Of a stretch of DNA of 64,000 nt, positions 50,301 to 61,484 are shown in pieces. Positions within the stretch are counted from its first letter, which is position 1, and every line of letters begins with the position of its first letter. Source of the stretch: Ryuthela nishihirai (lineage: Eukaryota > Arthropoda > Arachnida > Araneae > Heptathelidae); assembly GCA_038380435.1 (NCBI GenBank), contig JAWZYU010000025.1, forward strand, positions 42,416,691 through 42,480,690. The letters are read 5' to 3'. The translations under genes were made by a program, and so were the position numbers. The notes below the pieces were generated by a model. That model saw nothing but the letters and a program-made list of their open reading frames with translations, did no database searches and was not told where the DNA came from.

Positions 50301-51763
50301 TTGTTACACGTTTTTGGCTTTTTCTCGTGAACCATAGGTCGCATGACCTTGCTGTCAAGTTCGTGTTACTCGGCTCAAAAAGGGCTTTCGAATGACCCAA
50401 TCATGGTTCCTCTAGGTCAATTAGGGGATATGCAGAATTTTGCTACACGTTTTTGGCGTTTTCTCATGAACCATAGGTCGCATGACCTTGCTCTCAAGTT
50501 CGTGTTACTCGGCTCTACAAGGGCTTTCGAATGACCCTATCGTGGGTCCTCTAGGTCAATTAGGGGTCGACTTCATATGCAGAATTTTGTTACACTTTTT
50601 TGGCTTTTTCTCGTGAACCATAGGTCGCATGACCTTGCTGTCAAGTTCGTGTTACTCGGCTCTAAAAGGGCTTTCCAATGACCCTATCGTGGGTCCTCTA
50701 GGTCAATTAGGGGTCGACTTCATATGCAGAATTTTTTACACGTTTTTGGCTTTTTCTCGTGAACCATAGGTCGCATGACCTTGCTGTCAAGTTCGTGTTA
50801 CTCGGCTCTAAAAGGGCTTTCGAATGACCCTATCGTGGGTCTTCTAGGTCAATTAGGGGATATGCAGAATTTTGTTACACCTTTTTGGCCTTTTTTCATG
50901 AACCATAGGTCGCATGACCTTGCTGTCAAGTTCGTGTTACTCGACTCTAAAAGGGCTTTCGCATGACCCTATCGTGGTTCCTCTAGGTCAATTAGGGGAT
51001 ATGCAGAATTTTGTTAAACGTTTTTGGCTTTTTCTCCTGAACCAGAGGTCGCATGACCTTGCTGTCAAGTTTGTGTTACTCGGCTCTAAAAGGGCTTTCG
51101 AATGACGCTATCGTGGGTCCTCTAGGTCAATTAGGGGATATGCAGGATTTTGTTACACGTTTTTTGCCTTTTCTCATGAACCATAGGTCGCATGATTTTG
51201 CTGTGAAGTTCATGTTACTCGACTCTAAAAGGGCTTTCGCATGACCCTATCGTGGGTCCTCTAGGTCAATTAGGGGTCGACTTCATATGCAGAATTTTGT
51301 TACACGTTTTTGGCTTTTTCTCGTGAACCATAGGTCGCATGACCTTGCTGTCAAGTTCGTGTTACTCGGCTCTAAAAGGGCTTTCGAATGACCCTATCGT
51401 GGGTCCTCTAGGTCAATTAGGGGTCGACTTCATATGCAGAATTTTGTTACACCTTTTTGGCTTTTTCTCGTGAACCATAGGTCGCATGACTTTGCTGTCA
51501 AGTTCGTGTTACTCGGCTCTAAAAGGGCTTTCGAATGACCCAATCGTGGGTCCTCTAGGTCAATTAGGGGATATGTAGAATTTTGCTACACGTTTTTCGC
51601 GTTTTCTCATGAACCATAGGTCGCATGACCTTGCTGTCAAGTTCGTGTTACTCGGCTCTAAAAGGGCTTTCGTATGACCCTATCGGGAGTCCTCTAGGTC
51701 AATTAGGGGATATGCAGGATTTTGTTACACGTTTTTGGCTTTTTCTCCTGAACCATAGGTCGC
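47369..51763 (+). repeat. 4,395-bp tandem duplication, copy 2 (31 monomers)
   Basis: Repeats copy 1 at offset 4,395 with very few differences. The copy junction lies between TCTCCTGAACC (about 47353) and CTCGGCACTAAAAG (about 47401). The same TCTCCTGAACC monomer ends this copy near 51748, but there it continues into a different sequence (GGCTTTAAAAG). Confidence 0.92.
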
Positions 51764-54700
51764 ATGACCTTGCTGTCAAGTTCGTGTTACTCGGCTTTAA
51801 AAGGGCTTTCGAATGACCCAATCGTGGGTCCTTTAGGTCAATTAGGGGATATGCAGAATTTTGCTACAAATTTTTGGCGTTTTCTCGTGAACCATAAGTC
51901 GCATGACCTTGCTGTCAAGTTCGTGTTACTCGGCTCTAAAAGGGCTTTCGAATGACATTATCGTGGGTCCTCTAGGTCAATTAGGGGTCGACTTCATATG
52001 CAGAATTTTGTTACACGTTTTTGGCTTTTTCTGGTGAACCATAGGTCGCATGACCTTGCTGTCAATTTCGCGTTACTCGGCTCTAAAAGGGCTTTCGAAT
52101 GACCCTATCGTGAGTCCTCTAGTCAATTAGGGGATATGCAGGATTTTGTTATACGTTTTTGGCGTTTTCTGATGAACCATAGGTCGCATGACCTTGCTGT
52201 CAAGTTCGTTTTACTCGGCTCTTAAAGGGCTTTCGAATGACCCTATCGTGGGTCCTCTAGGTCAATTAGGGGATATGCAGGATTTTGTTACACGTTTTTG
52301 GTCTTTTCTCATGAACCATAGGTCGCATGACCTTGCTGTCAAGTTCGTGTTACTCGGCTCTAAAAGGGCTTTCGAATGATCCTATCGTGGGTCCTCTAGG
52401 TCAATTAGGGGATATGCAGAATTTTGTTACACGTTTTTGGCCTTTTTTAATGAACCATAGGTCGCATGACCTTGCTGTCAAGTTCGTGTTACTCGGCTCT
52501 AAAAGGGCTTTCGCACGACCCTATCGTCGGTCCTCTAGGTCAATTAGGGGATAGGCAGAATTTTGCTACACGTTTTTGGCCTTTTCTCATGAACCATAAG
52601 TCGCATGACCTTGCTGTCAAGTTCGTGTTACTCGGCTCTAAAAGGGCTTTCGCATGACCCTATCGTGGTTCCTCTAGGTCAATTAGGGGATATGCAGAAT
52701 TTTGTTAAACGTTTTTGGCTTTTTCTCCTGAACCAGAGGTCGCATGACCTTGCTGTCAAGTTCGTGTTACTCGGCTCTAAAAGGGCTTTCGAATGACCCA
52801 ATCGTGGGTCCTCTAGGTCAATTAGGGGATATGCAGAATTTTGTTACACGTTTTTGGCCTTTTCTCATGAACCATAGGTCGCATGATCTTGCTGTGAAGT
52901 TCATGTTACTCGGCTCTAAAAGGGCTTTCGCATGACCCTATCGTGGGTCCTCTAGGTAAATTAGGGGTCGACTTCATATGCAGAATTTTGTTACACGTTT
53001 TTGTCTTTTTCTCGTGAACCATAGGTCGCATGACCTTGCTGTCAAGTTCGTGTTACTCGGCTCTAAAAAGACTTTCGAACGACCCTATCGTGGGTCCTCT
53101 AGGTCAATTAGGGGATATGCAGAAATTTGCTACACGTTTTTGGCGTTTTCTCATGAACCATAGGTCGCATGACCTTGCTGTCAAGTTCGTGTTACTCTGC
53201 TCTAAAACGGCTTTCGAATGACCCTATCGTGGGTCCTCTAGGTCAATTAGGGGATATGCAGGATATTGTTACACGTTTTTTGACTTTTCTCATGAACCAT
53301 AGGTCGCATGACCTTGCTGTCAAGTTCGTGTTACTCGGCTCTAAAAGGGCTTTCGAATGACCCTATCGTGGGTCCTCTAGGTCAATTAGGGGATATGCAG
53401 GATTTTGTTACATGTTTTTGGCCTTTTCTCATGAACCATAGGTCGCATGACCTTGCTGTCAAGTTCGTGTTACTCGGCTCTAAAAGGGCTTTCGCACGAC
53501 CCTATCGTGGGTCCTCTAGGTCAATTAGGGGCTATGCAGAATTTTGCTACACCTTTTTGGCCTTTTCTCATGAACCATAGGTCGCATGACCTTGCTGTCA
53601 AGTTCGTGTTACTCGGCTCTAAAAGGGCTTTCGTGGGTCCTCTAGGTCAATTAGGGGATATGCAGAATTTTGCTACACGTTTTTGGCGTTTTCTCATGAA
53701 CCATAGGTCGCATGACCTTGCTGTCAAGTTCATATTACTCGGCTCTAAAAGGGCTTTCGAATGACCCTATCGTGAGTACTCTAGGTCAATTAGGGGATAT
53801 GCAGGATTTTGTTACACCTTTTTTGCCTTTTCTCATGAACCATAGGTCGCATGACCTTGCTGTCAAGTTCGTGTTACTCGGCTCTAAAAGGGCTTTCGAA
53901 TGGCCCAATCGTGGGTCCTGTAGATCAATTAGGGGGTATGCAGAATTTTGTTACACGTTTTTGGCCTTTTCTCATGAACCATACGTCGCATGATCTTGCT
54001 GTGAAGTTCATGTTACTCGGCTCTAAAAGGACTTTCGCATGACCCTATCGTGGGTCCTCTAGGTAAATTAGGGGTCGACTTCATATGCAGAATTTTGTTA
54101 CACGTTTTTGTCTTTTTCTCGTGAACCATAGGTCGCATGACCTTGCTGTCAAGTTCGTGTTACTCGGCTCTAAAAGGGCTTTCGAACGACCCTATCGTGG
54201 GTCCTCTAGGTCAATTAGGGGATATGCAGAATTTTGCTACACATTTTTGGCCTTTTCTCATGAACCATAGGTCGCATGACCTTGCTGTCAAGTTCGTGTT
54301 ACTCGGCTCTAAAAGGACTTTCGAATGACCCTATCGTGGGTCCTCTAGGTCAATTAGGGGATATGCAGAATTTTGCTACACGTTTTTGGCGTTTTCTCAT
54401 GAACCATAGGTCGCATGACCTTGCTGTCAAGTTCGTGTTACTCTGCTCTAAAAGGGCTTTCCAATGACCCTATCGTGGGTCCTCTAGGTCAATTAGGGGT
54501 CGACTTCATATGCACAATTTTGATACACGTTTTTTGCTTTTTCTCATGAACCATAGGTCGCATGACCTTGCTGTCAAGTTCGTGTTACTCGGCTCTAAAA
54601 GGGCTTTCGAATGACCCAATCGTGGGTCCTCTAGGTCAATTAATGGATATGCAGAATTTTGCTACACGTTTTTGGCGTTTTCTCATGAACCATAGGTCGC

Positions 54701-56678
54701 ATGATCTTGCTGTCAAATTCGTGTTACTCGGCCCTAAAAGGGCTTTCGAATGACCCTATCGTGGGTCCTCTAGGTCAATTTGGGGATATGCAGAATTTTG
54801 TTACACGTTTTTGGCTTTTTCTCGTGAACCATAGGTCGCATGACTTTGCTGTCAAGTTCGTGTTACTCGGCTCTAAAAGGGCTTTCGAATGACCCTGTCG
54901 TGAGTACTCTAGGTCAATTACGGGTTATGCAGAATTTTGTTACACCTTTTTGGCGTTTTCTCATGAACTATAGGTCGCATGACCTTGCTGTCAAGTTCGT
55001 GTTACTCGGCTCTAAAAGGGCTTTCGAATGACCCTATCGTGGGTCCTCTAGGTCAATTAGGGGATATGCAGGATTTTGTTACACGTTTTTGGCCTTTTCT
55101 CATGAACCATAGGTCGCATGACCTTGCTGTCAAGTTCGTGTTACTCGGCTCTAAAAGGGCTTTCGAATGACCCAATCGTGGGTCCTCTAGCTCAATTAAT
55201 GGATATGCAGAATTTTCCTACACGTTTTTGGCGTTTTCTCATGAACCATAGGTCGCATGACCTTGCTGTCAAATTCGTGTTACTCGGCCCTAAAAGGGCT
55301 TTCGAATGACCCTATCGTGGGTCCTCTAGGTCAATTTGGGGTCGACTTCATATCCAGAATTTTGTTACACGTTTTTGACTTTTTCTCGTGAACCATAGGT
55401 CGCATGACTTTGCTGTCAAGTTCGTGTTACTCGGCTCTAAAAGGGCTTTCGAATGACCCTATCGTGAGTACTCTAGGTCAATTAGGGGATATGCACAATT
55501 TTGTTACACGTTTTTGGCGTTTTCTCATGAACCATAGGTCGCATGACCTTGCTCTCAAGTTCGTGTTACTCGGCTCTAAAAGGGCTTTCGAATGACCCTA
55601 TCGTGGGTCCTCTAGGTCAATTAGGGGATATGCAGAATTTTGCTACACATTTTTGGCCTTTTCTCATGAACCATAGGTCGCATGACCTTGCTGTCAAGTT
55701 CGTGTTACTCGGCTCTAAAAGGGCTTTCGAATGACCCTATCGTGGGTCCTCTATGTCAATTAGGGGTCGACTTCATATGCAGAATTTTGTTACACTTTTT
55801 TGGCTTTTTCTCGTGAACCATAGGTCGCATGAACTTGCTATCAAGTTCGTGTTACTCGGCTCTAAAAGGGCTTTCGAATGAACCTATCGTGGGTCCTCTA
55901 GGTCAATTAGGGGATATGCAGAATTTTGCTACACGTTTTTGGCCTTTTCTCATGAACCATAGGTCGCATGACCTTGCTGTCAAATATGTGTTACTCTGCT
56001 CTAAAAGGGCTTTCGAATGACCCTATCGTGAGTCCTCTAGGTCAATTAGGGGATATGCAGGATTTTGTTACACGTTTTTGGCTTTTTCTCGTGAACCATA
56101 GGTCGCATGACCTTGCTGTCAAGTTCGTGTTACTCGGCTCTAAAAGGGCTTTCGAATGACCCAATCATGGGTCCTCTAGGTCAATTAGGGGATATGCAGA
56201 ATTTTGCTACACGTTTTTGGCGTTTTCTCATGAACCATAGGTCGCATGACCTTGCTCTCAAGTTCGTGTTACTCGGCTCTAAAAGGGCTTTCGAATGACC
56301 CTATCGTGGGTCCTCTAGGTCAATTAGGGGTCGACTTCATATGCAGAATTTTGTTACACCTTTTTGGCTTTTTCTCGTGAACCATAGATCGCATGACCTT
56401 GCTGTCAAGTTCGTGTTACTCGGCTCTAAAAGGGCTTTCGAATGACATTATCGTGGGTCCTCTAGGTCAATTAGGGGTCGACTTCATATGCAGAATTTTG
56501 TTACACGTTTTTGGCTTTTTCTCGTGAACCATAGGTCGCATGACTTTGCTGTCAAGTTCGTGTTACTCGGCTCTAAAAGGGCTTTCGAATGACCCAATCG
56601 TGGGTCCTCTAGGTCAATTAGGGGATATGCAGAATTTTGCTACAGGTTTTTGGCGTTTTCTCATGAACTATAAGTCGC
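51764..56678 (+). repeat. Second copy of 37200-42973, with two 3-monomer losses
   Basis: The offset is 14,564 at the start, 14,138 after a 426-bp loss near 53050, and 13,705 after a 433-bp loss near 56,300-56,540. Each loss is three monomers. Removing the extra 4,395-bp copy between them gives an original tandem unit of 10,169 bp (41 + 31 monomers). Confidence 0.86.
53030..53168 (+). repeat. Chimeric monomer at a 426-bp deletion junction
   Basis: It begins GCTGTCAAG as in the monomer at 38466 and continues AAAAAGACTTTCGAACG and CAGAAATTTGC as in the one at 38892, where the start reads GCTGTGAAG. The join lies between about 53041 and 53069, the interval that holds the CENP-B-box-like motif. 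Confidence 0.82.
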
Positions 56679-58656
56679 ATGACCTTGCTGTCAAGTTCGT
56701 GTTACTCGGCACTAAAAGGGCTTTCGTATGACCTTATCGTGAGTCCTCTAGGTCAATTAGGGGATATGCAGGATTTTGTTACACGTTTTTGGCTTTTTCT
56801 CGTGAACCATAGGTCGCATGACCTTGCTGTCAAGTTCGTGTTACTCGGCTCTAAAAGGGCTTTCGAATGACCCAATCATGGGTCCTCTAGGTCAATTAGG
56901 GGATATGCAGAATTTTGCTACACGTTTTTGGCGTTTTCTCATGAACCATAAGTCGCATGACCTTGCTCTCAAGTTCGTGTTACTCGGCTCTAAAAGGGCT
57001 TTCGAATGACCCTATCGTGGGTCCTCTAGGTCAATTAGGGGTCGACTTCATATGCAGAATTTTGTTACACGTTTTTGGCTTTTTCTCGTGAACCATAGGT
57101 CGCATGACCTTGCTGTCAAGTTCGTGTTACTCGGCTCTAAAAGGGCTTTCGAATGACCCTATCGTGGGTCCTCTAGGTCAATTAGGGGTCGACTTCATAT
57201 GCAGAATTTTCTTACACGTTTTTGGGTTTTTCTCGTGAACCATAGGTCGCATGACCTTGCTGTCAAGTTCGTGTTACTCGGCTCTAAAAGGGCTTTCGAA
57301 TGACCCAATCGTGGGTCCTCTAGGTCAATTAGGGGATATGCAGAATTTTGCTACACGTTTTTGGCGTTTCCTCATGAACCATAGGTCGCACGACCTTGCT
57401 GTCAAGTTCGTGTTACTCGGCTCTAAAAGGGCTTTCGAATGACATTATCGTGGGTCCTCTAGGTCAATTAGGGGTCGACTTCATATGCAGAATTTTGTTA
57501 CACGTTTTTGGCTTTTTCTCGTGAACCATAGGTCGCATGACTTTGCTGTCAAGTTCGTGTTACTCGGCTCTAAAAGGGCTTTCGAATGACCCAATCGTGG
57601 GTCCTCTAGGTCAATTAGGGGATATGCAGAATTTTGCTACACGTTTTTGGCGTTTTCTCATGAACCATAGGTCGCATGACCTTTCTGTCAACTTCGTGTT
57701 ACTCGGCTCTAAAAGGGCTTTCGAATGACCCTATCGTGGGTCCTCTAGGTCAATTAGGGGATATGCAGAATTTTGCTAAACGTTTTTGGCGTTTTCTCAT
57801 GAACCATAGGTCGCATGACCTTGCTGTCAAGTTCGTGTTACTCGGCTCTAAAAGGGCTTTCGTATGACCCTATCGGGAGTCCTCTAGGTCAATTAGGGGA
57901 TATGCAGGATTTTGTTACACGTTTTTGGCTTTTTCTCGTGAACCATAGGTCGCATGACCTTGCTGTCAAGTTCGTGTTACTCGGCTCTAAAAGGGCTTTC
58001 GAATGACCCAATCGTGGGTCCTCTAGGTCCATTAGGGGATATGCAGAATTTTGCTACAGGTTTTTGGCGTTTTCTCATGAACAATAAGTCCCATGACCTT
58101 GCTGTCAAGTTCGTGTTACTCGGCTCTAAAAGGGCTTTCGAATGACATTATCGTGGGTCCTCTAGGTCAATTAGGGGTCGACTTCATATGCAGAATTTTG
58201 TTACACGTTTTTGGCTTTTTCTGGTGAACCATAGGTCGCATGACCTTGCTGTCAAGTTCGCGTTACTCGGCTCTAAAAGGACTTTCGAATGACCCTATCA
58301 TGGGTCCTCTAGGTCAATTAGGGGATATGCAGAATTTTGCTACACGTTTTTGGCCTTTTCTCATGAACCATAAGTCGCATGACCTTGCTGTCAAGTTCGT
58401 GTTACTCGGCTCTAAAAGGGCTTTCGCATGACCCTATCGTGGTTCCTCTAGGTCAATTAGGGGATATGCAGAATTTTGTTAAACGTTTTTGGCTTTTTCT
58501 CCTGAAGCAGAGGTCGCATGACCTTGCTGTCAAGTTGGTGTTACTCGGCTCTAAAAGGGCTTTCGAATGACCCTATCGTGGGTCCTCTAGGTCAATTAGG
58601 GGATATGCAGGATTTTGTTACACCTTTTTTGCCTTTTCTCATGAACCATAGGTCGC
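56679..58656 (+). repeat. Block related to 42974-45300 and HOR25, end of 3,539-bp unit copy 1
   Basis: The start matches 42974-43300. Later monomers resemble 43693, 45107 (CTTTCTGTCAACTTCG) and HOR25 monomers 2-4. 58240-58656 carries CTCCTGAAGCAGAGG, a variant of the HOR25 CTCCTGAACCAGAGG. Together with 55118-56678 it forms the first copy of a 25-monomer, 3,539-bp tandem unit. Confidence 0.8.
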
Positions 58657-61484
58657 ATGACCTTGCTGTCAAGTTCGTGTTACTCGGCTCTAAAAGGGCT
58701 TTCGAATGACCCAATCGTGGGTCCTCTAGCTCAATTAATGGATATGCAGAATTTTCCTACACGTTTTTGGCGTTTTCTCATGAACCATAGGTCGCATGAC
58801 CTTGCTGTCAAATTCGTGTTACTCGGCCCTAAAAGGGCTTTCGAATGACCCTATCGTGGGTCCTCTAGGTCAATTTGGGGTCGACTTCATATCCAGAATT
58901 TTGTTACACGTTTTTGACTTTTTCTCGTGAACCATAGGTCGCATGACTTTGCTGTCAAGTTCGTGTTACTCGGCTCTAAAAGGGCTTTCGAATGACCCTA
59001 TCGTGAGTACTCTAGGTCAATTAGGGGATATGCACAATTTTGTTACACGTTTTTGGCGTTTTCTCATGAACCATAGGTCGCATGACCTTGCTCTCAAGTT
59101 CGTGTTACTCGGCTCTAAAAGGGCTTTCGAATGACCCTATCGTGGGTCCTCTAGGTCAATTAGGGGATATGCAGAATTTTGCTACACATTTTTGGCCTTT
59201 TCTCATGAACCATAGGTCGCATGACCTTGCTGTCAAGTTCGTGTTACTCGGCTCTAAAAGGGCTTTCGAATGACCCTATCGTGGGTCCTCTATGTCAATT
59301 AGGGGTCGACTTCATATGCAGAATTTTGTTACACGTTTTTGGCTTTTTCTCGTGAACCATAGGTCGCATGAACTTGCTATCAAGTTCGTGTTACTCGGCT
59401 CTAAAAGGGCTTTCGAATGAACCTATCGTGGGTCCTCTAGGTCAATTAGGGGATATGCAGAATTTTGCTACACGTTTTTGGCCTTTTCTCATGAACCATA
59501 GGTCGCATGACCTTGCTGTCAAATATGTGTTACTCTGCTCTAAAAGGGCTTTCGAATGACCCTATCGTGAGTCCTCTAGGTCAATTAGGGGATATGCAGG
59601 ATTTTGTTACACGTTTTTGGCTTTTTCTCGTGAACCATAGGTCGCATGACCTTGCTGTCAAGTTCGTGTTACTCGGCTCTAAAAGGGCTTTCGAATGACC
59701 CAATCATGGGTCCTCTAGGTCAATTAGGGGATATGCAGAATTTTGCTACACGTTTTTGGCGTTTTCTCATGAACCATAGGTCGCATGACCTTGCTCTCAA
59801 GTTCGTGTTACTCGGCTCTAAAAGGGCTTTCGAATGACCCTATCGTGGGTCCTCTAGGTCAATTAGGGGTCGACTTCATATGCAGAATTTTGTTACACGT
59901 TTTTGGCTTTTTCTCGTGAACCATAGGTCGCATGACCTTGCTGTCAAGTTCGTGTTACTCGGCTCTAAAAGGGCTTTCGAATGACCCTATCGTGGGTCCT
60001 CTAGGTCAATTAGGGGTCGACTTCATATGCAGAATTTTCTTACACGTTTTTGGGTTTTTCTCGTGAACCATAGGTCGCATGACCTTGCTGTCAAGTTCGT
60101 GTTACTCGGCTCTAAAAGGGCTTTCGAATGACCCAATCGTGGGTCCTCTAGGTCAATTAGGGGATATGCAGAATTTTGCTACACGTTTTTGGCGTTTCCT
60201 CATGAACCATAGGTCGCACGACCTTGCTGTCAAGTTCGTGTTACTCGGCTCTAAAAGGGCTTTCGAATGACATTATCGTGGGTCCTCTAGGTCAATTAGG
60301 GGTCGACTTCATATGCAGAATTTTGTTACACGTTTTTGGCTTTTTCTCGTGAACCATAGGTCGCACGACTTTGCTGTCAAGTTCGTGTTACTCGGCTCTA
60401 AAAGGGCTTTCGAATGACCCAATCGTGGGTCCTCTAGGTCAATTAGGGGATATGCAGAATTTTGCTACACGTTTTTGGCGTTTTCTCATGAACCATAGGT
60501 CGCATGACCTTTCTGTCAACTTCGTGTTACTCGGCTCTAAAAGGGCTTTCGAATGACCCTATCGTGGGTCCTCTAGGTCAATTAGGGGATATGCAGAATT
60601 TTGCTAAACGTTTTTGGCGTTTTCTCATGAACCATAGGTCGCATGACCTTGCTGTCAAGTTCGTGTTACTCGGCTCTAAAAGGGCTTTCGTATGACCCTA
60701 TCGGGAGTCCTCTAGGTCAATTAGGGGATATGCAGGATTTTGTTACACGTTTTTGGCTTTTTCTCGTGAACCATAGGTCGCATGACCTTGCTGTCAAGTT
60801 CGTGTTACTCGGCTCTAAAAGGGCTTTCGAATGACCCAATCGTGGGTCCTCTAGGTCCATTAGGGGATATGCAGAATTTTGCTACAGGTTTTTGGCGTTT
60901 TCTCATGAACAATAAGTCCCATGACCTTGCTGTCAAGTTCGTGTTACTCGGCTCTAAAAGGGCTTTCGAATGACATTATCGTGGGTCCTCTAGGTCAATT
61001 AGGGGTCGACTTCATATGCAGAATTTTGTTACACGTTTTTGGCTTTTTCTGGTGAACCATAGGTCGCATGACCTTGCTGTCAAGTTCGCGTTACTCGGCT
61101 CTAAAAGGACTTTCGAATGACCCTATCATGGGTCCTCTAGGTCAATTAGGGGATATGCAGAATTTTGCTACACGTTTTTGGCCTTTTCTCATGAACCATA
61201 AGTCGCATGACCTTGCTGTCAAGTTCGTGTTACTCGGCTCTAAAAGGGCTTTCGCATGACCCTATCGTGGTTCCTCTAGGTCAATTAGGGGATATGCAGA
61301 ATTTTGTTAAACGTTTTTGGCTTTTTCTCCTGAAGCAGAGGTCGCATGACCTTGCTGTCAAATTGGTGTTACTCGGCTCTAAAAGGGCTTTCGAATGACC
61401 CTATCGTGGGTCCTCTAGGTCAATTAGGGGATATGCAGGATTTTGTTACACCTTTTTTGCCTTTTCTCATGAACCATAGGTCGC
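58657..61484 (+). repeat. 3,539-bp tandem unit, copy 2 reduced to 2,828 bp (20 monomers)
   Basis: Offset 3,539 to 55118-56298 for the first part and 2,828 to 57251-58656 for the last part. The 711-bp difference is five monomers, two of them L. The loss is between about 59780 and 59897. Shared rarities include TATCCAGAATTTTG, GAACAATAAGTCCC, GTCCATTAGG, GTTTCCTCATG and GCACGACCTTGC. Confidence 0.86.
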
